DNA of 64,000 nucleotides from DASSUW01 sp963789005 (lineage in GTDB: Bacteria; Actinomycetota; Thermoleophilia; Solirubrobacterales; Solirubrobacteraceae), in assembly GCA_963789005.1 (NCBI GenBank), contig CAWBIZ010000004.1, forward strand, positions 361,811 to 425,810. Reading direction: 5' to 3'. This document shows positions 7,935 to 15,718 of the stretch, in pieces. Below the pieces are notes generated by a model. It saw only the letters and a list, made by a program, of their open reading frames with translations, was not told the origin of the DNA and did not search any database. Each line of letters opens with the position of its first letter. The first letter of the stretch is position 1. The position numbers and the translations under genes were made by a program.

Positions 7935-9047
7935 ATGACGCCGCGATCAGGGGAGGAGCTCGGAGAGCTCGAGGCGCGGCAGGAACCCCGGTTGGTCAAG
8001 TCGCTGGAGATGGTCGCACCCGGCTCCGCGGTGCGTGAGGGCATCGACAACATCGTCCATGCGCGCACCGGTGGGCTGATCGTGATCGGCGATCCCGATG
8101 AGCTCGCGTTCCTCTTCTCGGGCGGCATCAAGCTCGACATCGACTACTCGCCGGCGATGATGTACCAGCTGGCGAAGATGGACGGCGCGATCGCGCTCAA
8201 CGGCACCGCGACCAAGATCGCCTGGTGCAACGTCCAGCTGATGCCCGACCCGACGATCCTGAGCTCGGAGACCGGCACGCGGCACCGCACGGCCGAGCGC
8301 GTCTCCAAGCAGACCGACGCGCTGGTGATCGCCGTCTCCCAGCGCCGCGATGTCGTCTCGCTCTACGTCGACGGCGCGAAGTACATCCTCGAGGAGATCC
8401 CCGCCGTGCTGGCCAAGGCCAACCAGGCGCTCGCGACCCTCGACAAGTACCGCTCCCGCCTCGACCAGGTCTCGACCCGCCTCACGGCGCTCGAGTTCGA
8501 GGGCGGAGTGACGCTGCACGACGTGCTGACCGTCCTGCAGCGGGCGGAGCTCGTCACGCGCATGGCCGTCGAGATCGAGCGCTACATCGTCGAGCTCGGC
8601 TCAGAGGGCCGGCTGATCGAGATGCAGCTCGAGGAGACCATGGTCGGCGTGGCCGGCGACAAGGCCGCGCTGCTGCACGACTACCTCGCCGAGCCGCGCG
8701 ACGACACGTTCGCCGTCGCGCTCGACGGCATCGCGCGCCTGGCGCACCAGGACCTGCTCGACTTCGGGCGGCTCGCCGAGCTGCTCGGCTACGACCGCAA
8801 GGTCAACACGCTCGACTTTCCCGTCTCGCCCCGCGGCTACCGCATCCTCGGCCGCATCCCCCGGCTCCCGAAGCTGGTGGTGCAGAACATCGTGCGCGAG
8901 TTCCGCGGGCTCGACGAGATCCTCGCCGCGACCGACCCCGAGCTGGAGTCGGTCGAAGGCGTCGGAGAGATCCGGGCGAAGGACATCCGCGAGGGCCTTC
9001 GCCGCCTACAGGAGATCAACCTCGTGGACCGCTACCTGCAGACATGA
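7935..9047 (+). CDS. disA: Diadenylate cyclase DisA, DNA integrity scanning protein
   Basis: DisA makes cyclic di-AMP from two ATP and stalls at branched DNA. The 370-residue product has the DAC domain with the DGA motif (KMDGAIAL) and the RHR motif (TGTRHRTAER), a central helical spine, and a C-terminal HhH DNA-binding domain (VEGVGEIRAKDIREG). These are the catalytic and DNA-binding signatures of the octameric enzyme. GTG 7929 and GTG 7932 are in-frame alternatives. ATG 7935 was preferred as the codon matching the usual short N-terminus, although GTG 7932 fits the leaderless spacing of other genes here slightly better. Confidence 0.96.
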   Translation: MTPRSGEELGELEARQEPRLVKSLEMVAPGSAVREGIDNIVHARTGGLIVIGDPDELAFLFSGGIKLDIDYSPAMMYQLAKMDGAIALNGTATKIAWCNVQLMPDPTILSSETGTRHRTAERVSKQTDALVIAVSQRRDVVSLYVDGAKYILEEIPAVLAKANQALATLDKYRSRLDQVSTRLTALEFEGGVTLHDVLTVLQRAELVTRMAVEIERYIVELGSEGRLIEMQLEETMVGVAGDKAALLHDYLAEPRDDTFAVALDGIARLAHQDLLDFGRLAELLGYDRKVNTLDFPVSPRGYRILGRIPRLPKLVVQNIVREFRGLDEILAATDPELESVEGVGEIRAKDIREGLRRLQEINLVDRYLQT

Positions 9048-9072
9048 GCATCCGGCACGCGGACGCACCCTG

Positions 9073-9657
9073 ATGAAGGAGGACACCATCCCCGAGACAG
9101 TGACCGACGAGCAGATCGAAGACCTGGAGATCACGCGCGAGGCGGAGTGCATCGATTTCAGCATCGGTGACAACGTCGTCTATCCCCATCACGGGGCTGG
9201 ACAGGTCATCAAGAAGGAGGACAAGGAGATCCTCGGCGAGGTGCGCCAGTACCTCACGATCAAGATCCTCCACAACGACATGACCGTCATGGTCCCGTGC
9301 GAGAACGCCGGCAAGGCCGGCCTGCGCCGGGTCATCGACGAGGACACGGTCAAGAAGGTCCTGTCCGTCCTCACGGACGACGTGTCGGAGATGCCCAAGA
9401 ACTGGAACCGCCGCTTCAAGCACAACCGCGACAAGATCAAGACCGGCGACATCTACGAGCTCGCCGAGGTCGTCCGCAACCTCGCCGTCCGGGAGCAGGA
9501 CAAGGGCCTGTCGACCGGCGAGAAGCAGATGTACACGCGGGCCAAGAAGATCCTGGCGTCCGAGATGATGTATGCCCTGGAGAAGAGCGAAGACGACGCC
9601 GAGGCCTACCTCGACGACCTTCTCCAGCGCTCGGAGAAGCTGGCGGCCGCCTCATAG
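9073..9657 (+). CDS. carD: CarD-family RNA polymerase-binding regulator
   Basis: CarD binds the RNA polymerase beta subunit and stabilises open promoter complexes. The 194-residue protein has the Tudor-like RNAP-interaction domain beginning FSIGDNVVYPHHGAG and a helical C-terminal DNA-binding domain rich in basic residues (NWNRRFKHNRDKIKTGD). It is somewhat longer at the N-terminus (about 28 acidic residues before the core) than mycobacterial CarD. The true start could be internal, for example GTG 9100. Its place directly before ispD matches Mycobacterium. It is essential in mycobacteria and probably affects the GC-rich promoters seen across the window. Confidence 0.93.
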   Translation: MKEDTIPETVTDEQIEDLEITREAECIDFSIGDNVVYPHHGAGQVIKKEDKEILGEVRQYLTIKILHNDMTVMVPCENAGKAGLRRVIDEDTVKKVLSVLTDDVSEMPKNWNRRFKHNRDKIKTGDIYELAEVVRNLAVREQDKGLSTGEKQMYTRAKKILASEMMYALEKSEDDAEAYLDDLLQRSEKLAAAS

Positions 9658-9680
9658 GCGCCGCGCGCCCGAATCGATAG

Positions 9681-10382
9681 ATGGCGGTCGCGCTCCTCGT
9701 GGCCGCCGGCAGCGGCGAACGCCTTGGCGCCGGACGGCCCAAGGCGTTCGTCGTTCTGGCGGGTCGCCCGATGCTCGAGTGGTCGCTCGAGGCGCTGCGG
9801 GCAGCCGGAGTGGACGAGGTCGTCGTGGCGGTGCCGGCGGGCACGGCGATCGTCGGCGACGGCGTCGTGGCGGTCGGCGACGAGGCGCTCGCGCTGGGCG
9901 CGCGCGTCGTGGAGGGCGGCGCCACCCGCTCGGCGTCGGTGCGAGCGGCGCTGGCCGCCGCGCCGCCGGACCACCACGTGGTCGTCCACGACGCCGCGCG
10001 GCCGCTCGTGACCGCCGAGCACTTCCGGGCGGCGCTGGACGCGCTGGCGGAGGCCGACTGCGCGATCGCGGCGGCGCCGGTGACGGACACGGTGAAGGAG
10101 GCGGGGGCGGACCGGGTGGTCACCGCCACGCTCGACCGCTCCCGCCTGTGGGCGATCCAGACGCCGCAGGCGTTCCGGCGCGCCGTGCTCGAGCGGGCGC
10201 TCGACGTCCCAGGCGACGTGCTCGCGGCCGCGACCGACGACGCCTGGCTGGTGGAGCGGGCCGGCGGCACGGTGCGGGTCGTAGAGTCATCGCCCGCCAA
10301 CCTCAAGGTGACGACCCCCCACGACCTGCTGATCGCCGAGCACCTCCTTGCTGACCGACTATCACGTCCACCTGCGTCCTGA
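9681..10382 (+). CDS. ispD: 2-C-methyl-D-erythritol 4-phosphate cytidylyltransferase IspD
   Basis: IspD catalyses MEP + CTP to CDP-ME in the non-mevalonate isoprenoid pathway. The 233-residue product carries the nucleotide-binding LLVAAGSGERLG motif and the GRP-K substrate lysine in AGRPKAF. VHDAARPLV and the C-terminal KVTTPHDLLIAE segment are also present. The ATG follows carD by 23 bases. The 3' end overlaps the next gene by 35 bases, so translation is probably coupled. Confidence 0.96.
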   Translation: MAVALLVAAGSGERLGAGRPKAFVVLAGRPMLEWSLEALRAAGVDEVVVAVPAGTAIVGDGVVAVGDEALALGARVVEGGATRSASVRAALAAAPPDHHVVVHDAARPLVTAEHFRAALDALAEADCAIAAAPVTDTVKEAGADRVVTATLDRSRLWAIQTPQAFRRAVLERALDVPGDVLAAATDDAWLVERAGGTVRVVESSPANLKVTTPHDLLIAEHLLADRLSRPPAS

Positions 10383-11178
10383 CGACTCGGACGCGACCGC
10401 CGCCGAGTACTTCACGCCCGCCAACGCCGAGCGCTACCGCGACACGGCGGCCGAGCGGGGGATCGCCGAGCTCGGGGTCGCCGAGCACGTCCACCGCTTC
10501 AGCGCCGCGCTCGACGTCTGGGATCACCCCCTCTGGCGCGAGTGGGGGGCGCGCGACGACCTCGACGCCTACTGCGGCTTCGTGCGCGAGGAGACCGACC
10601 TGCGGCTGGGGATCGAGGCCGACTACATCGCGGGGCGCGAGGACCGCATGGCCGCGCTGCTCGACGGCCGCGACTGGGACTACGTGGTCGGCTCCGTGCA
10701 CTTCCTGCGCGACCGCTCGCTCGACACCGACGAGTACTCGGTGTGGGGGGCGGGGGAGTCTGTCGAGCGGGTCTGGCGCCGCTACTTCGAGACCGTCGCC
10801 GAGTCGGCTCGCTCCGGCCTCTACGACATCATCGCCCACCCCGACCTGGTGAAGGTCTGGGGCGCGTCCGCCCCGCGGCCGGAGGGCGACCTGCGGCGCT
10901 ACTACGAGCCCGCCGTCGAGGCGTTCGCGGACGCCGGCGTGGCCGTCGAGCTCTCCACCGCGGGCTGGCGCAAGCCGGTCGGCGAGCAGTACCCGTCGGT
11001 GCCGTTCCTGGAGATGCTCGTCGACGCCGGCTGCCCGCTGGCGCTCTCGAGCGACGCCCACGTGCCCGACCAGCTCGGCTTCGAGTACGAGCGGGCGGTC
11101 GAGCTGCTGGAGAAGGTCGGCGTGACCGAGATCGCCGTCTTCGAGCGCCGGGAGCGGCGGATGGAGCCGCTCGGGTGA
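10348..11178 (+). CDS. PHP-domain phosphoesterase, histidinol-phosphatase (HisK) type
   Basis: This 276-residue polymerase-and-histidinol-phosphatase family enzyme has the trinuclear-metal signature: H6-V-H8 near the start, AEHVHRF, GSVHFL, IAHPDLVKVWG and SSDAHVPDQLG. The closest known function is HisK-type L-histidinol-phosphate phosphatase. Its place between ispD and ispF leaves open another phosphomonoester substrate. TTG 10348 is proposed as start because the catalytic HVH motif follows immediately; it lies inside ispD. The stop overlaps the ispF start as GTGA. An unrelated phosphatase inside a MEP-pathway pair is unusual. Confidence 0.87.
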   Translation: MLTDYHVHLRPDDSDATAAEYFTPANAERYRDTAAERGIAELGVAEHVHRFSAALDVWDHPLWREWGARDDLDAYCGFVREETDLRLGIEADYIAGREDRMAALLDGRDWDYVVGSVHFLRDRSLDTDEYSVWGAGESVERVWRRYFETVAESARSGLYDIIAHPDLVKVWGASAPRPEGDLRRYYEPAVEAFADAGVAVELSTAGWRKPVGEQYPSVPFLEMLVDAGCPLALSSDAHVPDQLGFEYERAVELLEKVGVTEIAVFERRERRMEPLG

Positions 11179-11636
11179 CGCGCACCGGGATCGGGATCGA
11201 CTCCCACCCCTTCGAACCGGGCCGCCGGCTCGTGCTCGGGGGCGTCGAGATCCCGTTCGAGCTCGGGCTCGCGGGCCACTCCGACGCGGACGTGCTCGCC
11301 CACGCGATCGCCGACGCGCTGCTGGGCGCGGCCGGGCTGGGCGACATCGGGCAGCACTTCCCGGACACCGACGAGGCGTGGCGCGACGCTGACTCGCTCG
11401 AGCTGCTGCGCACGGTCGTCGCGCGGGTGCGGGAGGCCGGTCACGAGCTGGTCCACGTCGACGCGACGGTCATGCTCGAGCGCCCGAAGCTCGCGCCGCA
11501 CCGCGAGGCCATCCACGAGTCGCTGGCCGCCGTCCTCCAGTGCACGGTGAACGTGAAGGCGACGACCGGCGAGGGGATGGGGTTCGTCGGCCGCGGCGAG
11601 GGCGCCTCCGCGATGGCGATCGCGACCCTCGACTAG
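11175..11636 (+). CDS. ispF: 2-C-methyl-D-erythritol 2,4-cyclodiphosphate synthase IspF
   Basis: IspF cyclises CDP-ME2P to MEcPP. The 153-residue length is typical. Zinc ligands are visible as D9 and H11 in GIDSH and in the AGHSDADVLAHAI segment; the C-terminal substrate loop KATTGEGMGFVGRGEG is intact. The start is the GTG at 11175 that overlaps the upstream stop by 3 bases (GTGA). The stop TAG at 11634 doubles as the first bases of the -10 element of cysS. Confidence 0.96.
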   Translation: MTRTGIGIDSHPFEPGRRLVLGGVEIPFELGLAGHSDADVLAHAIADALLGAAGLGDIGQHFPDTDEAWRDADSLELLRTVVARVREAGHELVHVDATVMLERPKLAPHREAIHESLAAVLQCTVNVKATTGEGMGFVGRGEGASAMAIATLD

Positions 11637-11639
11637 GCT
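11634..11639 (+). promoter_or_regulatory. -10 element of cysS overlapping the ispF stop codon
   Basis: TAGGCT begins with the ispF stop codon and lies 8 bases before the cysS GTG. This gives a leaderless cysS transcript starting inside an otherwise continuous gene cluster. The same hexamer occurs before other starts in the window (17683, 59788). Confidence 0.5.
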
Positions 11640-11647
11640 CCGCGCTC

Positions 11648-12991
11648 GTGGCGATCCGGCTCTACGACACGCGCACGCGGGAGGTGCGGCCGTTCGAGCC
11701 GCGTGACCCGTCGCGGGTGGGCATCTACGCCTGCGGGCCGACGGTCTACTCGCGCGTGCACGTGGGGAACGCGCGGCCGTTCGTGGTCTTCTCGCAGCTC
11801 AAGCGCTTCCTCGAGCACGAGGGCTACGGGGTCACGTTGGTGGCCAACATCACCGACATCAACGACAAGATCTACGACGCCGCGCGGGCGGCCGGGCGCG
11901 ACTCGGCGGGGCTCGCGCGCGAGATGACCGCGCACTACGTCGACGACACGGAGCGGCTCGGGCTCGGGCGGCCCGACCACGAGCCGCTGGCCTCGGAGTA
12001 CGTGGGACCGATCGTCGACCTGATCGCGGCCCTGGTGGAGCGCGGGCACGCCTACGAGGTCGAGGGGGACGTGCTCTTCCGCGTGCGGACGCTCGAGGAG
12101 TACGGGTCGCTGTCGCGTCGGGACGTGGACCAGATGGACCAGGGCGAGGGCGTCGAAGGCGCGGACCGCAAGGAGGATCCGCTCGACTTCGCGCTCTGGA
12201 AGGCGACCAAGCCGGCCGAGGACACCGCGTGGGACTCGCCGTGGGGGCGCGGCCGGCCAGGATGGCACATCGAGTGCTCGGCGATGGCCGAGCAGCTCCT
12301 CGGGCTCGAGTTCGACATCCACGGCGGCGGCGTCGACCTCGTGTTCCCGCACCACGAGAACGAGGCGGCGCAGACGCTCGCCGCGCGCGGGCGACCGCTC
12401 GCGCGCACGTGGATGCACAACGGCATGATCGAGTTGGGCGAGAAGATGGCCAAGTCGGTCGGCAACGTTCGTGGGCTGGCGGAGGTGATCGACGAGGTGG
12501 GGGCCGAGCCGCTGCTCCTGTACTTCTGCGGCGGCCACTACCGCCAGCCGCTCGCGTTCTCGCCGGAGCGGCTCGAGGCGGCGGTCAACGGCACGCGCCG
12601 GATTCGCGAGGCGGCGCGGCGTCTGGAGCCGGGTCCGTCACCGGCAGAGCTGCGCCCGCACCGCGACGCGTTCTTCGACGCCCTCCGGGACGACTTCAAC
12701 ACCGCGCGGGCGCTGGCAGCGCTCTACGAGTGGGTGGGGGAGGCGAACAAGCTGCCGGAGCGCGCGGGGAGCGACGACCTGCGCGAGATGCTCGCCATCC
12801 TCGGGCTCGAGCGGCTGCTGGAGGCCGGCGAGGGCGCGCCGCCGGAGGCCCGCGCGCTGGCGGATCGGCGGGCGGTCGCACGGGCGGCGAAGGACTGGGC
12901 CGAGGCCGACCGCCTCCGCGACGAGCTGCGCGACCTGGGCTGGGAGGTCCGCGATGGCCCGCAGGGACCGGAGCTCGTCCCGGCGGCCTGA
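11648..12991 (+). CDS. cysS: Cysteinyl-tRNA synthetase
   Basis: CysS charges tRNA-Cys with cysteine. The 447-residue class I synthetase begins VAIRLYDTRTREV, as family members do, which supports the GTG at 11648. It has the zinc cysteine in YACGPTVY, the HIGH-type signature HVGNARPF, the further zinc ligands WHIECSAM and HHENE, and the KMSKS-type loop KMAKSVGN. MshC (mycothiol ligase) is a homologue, but the cluster position and complete C-terminal anticodon-binding region favour CysS. It overlaps rlmB by 38 bases. Confidence 0.95.
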   Translation: MAIRLYDTRTREVRPFEPRDPSRVGIYACGPTVYSRVHVGNARPFVVFSQLKRFLEHEGYGVTLVANITDINDKIYDAARAAGRDSAGLAREMTAHYVDDTERLGLGRPDHEPLASEYVGPIVDLIAALVERGHAYEVEGDVLFRVRTLEEYGSLSRRDVDQMDQGEGVEGADRKEDPLDFALWKATKPAEDTAWDSPWGRGRPGWHIECSAMAEQLLGLEFDIHGGGVDLVFPHHENEAAQTLAARGRPLARTWMHNGMIELGEKMAKSVGNVRGLAEVIDEVGAEPLLLYFCGGHYRQPLAFSPERLEAAVNGTRRIREAARRLEPGPSPAELRPHRDAFFDALRDDFNTARALAALYEWVGEANKLPERAGSDDLREMLAILGLERLLEAGEGAPPEARALADRRAVARAAKDWAEADRLRDELRDLGWEVRDGPQGPELVPAA

Positions 12992-13787
12992 CCGCCGCCG
13001 CGACGAGCAACCCCGCCCGCCCGGCGGCGGCCGCCCCCGCACCCGCCCGGCGGCGGACCGGCCGCGGCCGGCCGCGGATCGCCCTCCCGGGCGGATGGTC
13101 GTCTATGGCCGCAACGCGGTTCGGGAGGCGCTGCGGGGGCGGCGGCGCGTGCACCGGGTGTGGGCGACGGAGGGTGCCGGGGGCGACTGGCCCGGCGCGC
13201 CGCTCACGCGTGCGAGCGCCGAGGAGATCGAGGCGCGGTGCGGATCGGACGGCCACCAGGGCGTGTGCGCGGAAGTCGACCCCTACCCGTACGCCGACGC
13301 CGCGGAGCTGCTCGCCGCCCCCGATGCCGTCATCGTCGCGCTCGACGAGGTCACCGATCCGCAGAACCTCGGTGCCGTCGCGCGGACCGCGGAGGCCTCG
13401 GGCGCCACGGGGATCGTGATCCCCGAGCGGCGCTCGGCCGAGGTCACGCCCGCGGTGTGCAAGGCGTCGGCCGGCGCCGTCGAGCACCTGCCGATCGCGC
13501 GCGTGCGCAACCTCGCCGACTTCCTGGCCGCGGCCAAGGCCGCCGGCGCGTGGTGCTACGGCACAGCCGCGCACGCGCGCACGCCCTACACCCAGCCGGA
13601 CTACTCCGGAACCGTCGTCCTCGTCCTCGGCGCCGAGGGCAAGGGGCTGCGCCCTCGAGTCGCCGCCGCATGCGACGACCTCGTCTCGATCCCGCTCAAG
13701 GGACGCATCGAATCGCTGAATGTGAGCGCCACTGCGGCCGTTCTGCTGTACCGGATCTTGCAGTCACGCCTTGACATGTCCACATAA
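12954..13787 (+). CDS. rlmB: 23S rRNA 2'-O-methyltransferase, SpoU/TrmH family (RlmB-like)
   Basis: This SPOUT methyltransferase has the three SpoU motifs: DPQNLGAVARTAEA, VLGAEGKGL and IPLKGRIESLNVSAT, which form the knotted AdoMet site. The 277-residue protein begins with about 45 very basic, Arg/Pro-rich residues, then the RNA-binding substrate domain (VVYGRNAVREAL). RlmB methylates G2251 of 23S rRNA; the alternative is the related TrmH. The cysS-rlmB order is conserved in many Gram-positives. The basic extension is in frame and probably translated, but a downstream start (GRMVVYGRN) is possible. Confidence 0.92.
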   Translation: MARRDRSSSRRPDRRRDEQPRPPGGGRPRTRPAADRPRPAADRPPGRMVVYGRNAVREALRGRRRVHRVWATEGAGGDWPGAPLTRASAEEIEARCGSDGHQGVCAEVDPYPYADAAELLAAPDAVIVALDEVTDPQNLGAVARTAEASGATGIVIPERRSAEVTPAVCKASAGAVEHLPIARVRNLADFLAAAKAAGAWCYGTAAHARTPYTQPDYSGTVVLVLGAEGKGLRPRVAAACDDLVSIPLKGRIESLNVSATAAVLLYRILQSRLDMST

Positions 13788-13799
13788 GCGTCCTACTCT
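13771..13799 (+). promoter_or_regulatory. Strong housekeeping promoter of the SigH-like gene
   Basis: A perfect TTGACA (13771-13776), a 17-bp spacer and TACTCT (13794-13799) form the best canonical promoter in the window. The rlmB stop codon lies in the spacer. The predicted start near 13806 gives an mRNA leader of about 115 nt. Confidence 0.8.
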
Positions 13800-13832
13800 G
13801 CGGCGCATAACGTTGAACTTGAGGGTTACGTG

Positions 13833-13856
13833 ATGGGTCCTCGAGTCGCGAAATAG
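13833..13856 (+). other. Seven-codon mini-ORF in the sigma-factor leader
   Basis: ATG at 13833 is preceded by GAGGG at normal Shine-Dalgarno distance. The frame reads MGPRVAK and stops at TAG 13854-13856, about 65 bases before the sigma-factor start. It could be a leader peptide, but a chance mini-ORF is just as possible. Confidence 0.25.
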
Positions 13857-13920
13857 GCGCCGGGGGAGGTGTGCGCCACGACAATTTGGGCCCGGGAACG
13901 GCCCATGGAAGGACATGCTC

Positions 13921-14571
13921 GTGGCCAGACTGTCTTCGACAAGGGCTCAGGCTCAAGTACAAGTAGAGGATGGGTACCTGATCGCGCTCGCCAAGCGCGG
14001 GAGCCCCGACGCCTATGACCGCCTCGTGCGGCGCTACTACTCGTTCGTCCGCCTGAAGGCCTCCTCGTACTTCCTCGTCGGCGGCGACTCCGACGACCTG
14101 ATCCAGGAAGGCCTCGTCGGGCTCTACAAGGCGATCCGCGACTACCGCACCGACCGCGAGTCGTCGTTCCGCAACTTCGCCGAGCTCTGCATCACCCGCC
14201 AGATCATCACCGCGGTCAAGACGGCGACCCGCAACAAGCACACGCCGCTCAACGGCTACGTGTCCTTCTCGGCGACCCCCGCGGGCGCATCCGACTCAGA
14301 GCCGACGCTCGACGAGGTGCTCCCCGGCTCGACCGTCCACGACCCGGTCAACCAGGTCATCTCCTCCGAGGAGCTGCGCTCGCTCGTCGCCTGCCTGTCG
14401 ACCGTGCTCTCCGAGCTCGAGTCACGCGTGCTCTCCCTCTACCTCGACGGGCATTCGTACACGGACGTCGGCGAGCGGCTCGGGTGCGACTGCAAGACCG
14501 TCGACAACGCGCTCCAGCGGGTCAAGCGCAAGGTCGGCACCCACCTCGCGGCGCGCAACGTCGTACTGTGA
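13921..14571 (+). CDS. sigH: RNA polymerase sigma factor of the SigH (spore/transition-phase) family
   Basis: This ~216-residue sigma-70 family protein resembles Bacillus SigH through regions 2-4. Region 2 has DDLIQEGLVGLYKAIRDY and SSFRNFAELCITRQIITAVK. Region 4 has VLSLYLDGHSYTDVGERLGCDCKTVDNALQRVKRKV. It is not an ECF factor: the AELCITRQIITA segment is hallmark SigH. The position after rlmB copies the Bacillus order. GTG 13921 is favoured because GGAAGGA (13907-13913) is 7 bases upstream. ATG 13915 is an alternative, but its spacing is too short. No anti-sigma gene is adjacent. Confidence 0.9.
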   Translation: MARLSSTRAQAQVQVEDGYLIALAKRGSPDAYDRLVRRYYSFVRLKASSYFLVGGDSDDLIQEGLVGLYKAIRDYRTDRESSFRNFAELCITRQIITAVKTATRNKHTPLNGYVSFSATPAGASDSEPTLDEVLPGSTVHDPVNQVISSEELRSLVACLSTVLSELESRVLSLYLDGHSYTDVGERLGCDCKTVDNALQRVKRKVGTHLAARNVVL

Positions 14572-14580
14572 TCTGTCGCT

Positions 14581-14940
14581 GTGGCCACCTGGCTGATCAT
14601 CGTCATCGTCGTGCTCGCTCTGCTCGCCGTCGGCGGGGCGATCGTGCGAACGCGCCAGCTCGCCCGCTCGCGGCCGGCCTTCGAGGCCTCGCTCGAGCAG
14701 GTCAACCGCGACCTGGCGGCGGCCGCCGCCGCGGACCGCGGTTGGGACCGTGCCACGCTCGAGGAGACGGCCCGCCGGATCTACGCGCAGGAGCGCGGGG
14801 GTGAGCCGCCGGAGCTGATGCTCGTCGAGGTCCTCGACCGTCCGGGGACCGACGACGACCAGGCCGTGTTCCGCTGCGGCCCCGAGAACCTCACGCTCGG
14901 CCGCCGCGACGGCGAGTGGGTCCACGACTCCCTGCGCTAA
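14581..14940 (+). CDS. Small membrane-anchored protein of unknown function
   Basis: This 119-residue protein has one N-terminal transmembrane helix (about residues 3-22, LIIVIVVLALLAVGGAIV), then a soluble, acidic cytoplasmic or periplasmic part with no recognised domain. TACTGT, a possible -10, overlaps the sigma-factor stop 11 bases before the GTG start. It may be co-transcribed with the sigma gene. I cannot assign a function. Confidence 0.7.
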   Translation: MATWLIIVIVVLALLAVGGAIVRTRQLARSRPAFEASLEQVNRDLAAAAAADRGWDRATLEETARRIYAQERGGEPPELMLVEVLDRPGTDDDQAVFRCGPENLTLGRRDGEWVHDSLR

Positions 14941-14956
14941 GCCTGGATCCAGGCTT
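14939..14956. terminator. Perfect 18-bp palindrome between convergent genes
   Basis: AAGCCTGGA and its reverse complement abut at 14939-14956. The palindrome starts within the plus-strand stop codon and ends at the minus-strand gene's stop. Flanking CTAAGC/TCTAAGC extends it imperfectly. It probably terminates both convergent transcripts. Confidence 0.55.
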
Positions 14957-15718
14957 CTAAGCAGCGCGAACGACCACGCCGTTGCCCGCCGGGTCCGTGA
15001 TCGGGCCCTCGGGGACGTCCGGCACCAGCAGCTCGTAGTCGATCAGCCCGCGTGAGCCCGGCGGCGGCGCCGGCCCGTGCGCGCCCTGCCAGGTGTTGAG
15101 CCCGACGTGGTGGTGGTAGCCGTCGTGGGACACGAACAGGGCGCCCGGGTAGCCGCGCACGGTCACCTCGAGGCCCAGCCGGTCGACGTAGAACGCCTCC
15201 GCCTCGCCGAGGTCGGAGACGTGCAGGTGGACGTGGCCCACGATCGTCCCGTCCGCCATCCCGTGGTCCTCGTCGCTCGGCGTCTCGGTCAGCACGTCGT
15301 GCAGGTCGAGCGCGACCGTCCCCATCCGCAGCTGGCCGTCGGGCTCGTGCTCCCACTGGTCGCGGGGCCGGTCGCGGTAGATCTCGATCCCGTTGCCCTC
15401 GGGGTCGCGCAGGTAGAGCGCCTCGCTGACGAAGTGGTCGGAGGCGCCGGTGAAGCGCTCGCCCGAGCCGACCACGCGCTGGATCGAGCGGGCGAGCTCG
15501 GGCCGGTCGGGGACGAGGATCGCGAGGTGGAAGAGCCCGGTGCTGCCGGGCGGCGCGGGCTGGGCCGCCGGGTCGCCCACGAGCTCCACCAGCGGCGTAT
15601 CGGCGCCGAGCGCGACGGTGTCGCCGTCCTCGGCCAGCACGCGCAGCCCGATCGTGGCCTCGTAGTACGACCGCACGCGCTCGAGGTCCGCGACCCGCAG
15701 ACGGACGCGGCCGATCAT
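14957..15718 (-). CDS. Glyoxalase/VOC-family protein with two vicinal-oxygen-chelate modules
   Basis: This 253-residue protein has two VOC halves. The first spans residues 1-125 (MIGRVRLRVADLERV, FHLAILVPDR, LRDPEGNGIEIYRDRP). The second runs from about 145 (GHVHLHVSDLGEAEAFYV, DGYHHHVGLNTW). This matches the CatE-like catechol 2,3-dioxygenase/glyoxalase group, with His/Glu metal ligands visible in both. The substrate is not predictable. The ATG overlaps the upstream LOG-gene stop as ATGA, so the two are co-translated; this fixes the start at 15718. Confidence 0.85.
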   Translation of the reverse strand: MIGRVRLRVADLERVRSYYEATIGLRVLAEDGDTVALGADTPLVELVGDPAAQPAPPGSTGLFHLAILVPDRPELARSIQRVVGSGERFTGASDHFVSEALYLRDPEGNGIEIYRDRPRDQWEHEPDGQLRMGTVALDLHDVLTETPSDEDHGMADGTIVGHVHLHVSDLGEAEAFYVDRLGLEVTVRGYPGALFVSHDGYHHHVGLNTWQGAHGPAPPPGSRGLIDYELLVPDVPEGPITDPAGNGVVVRAA

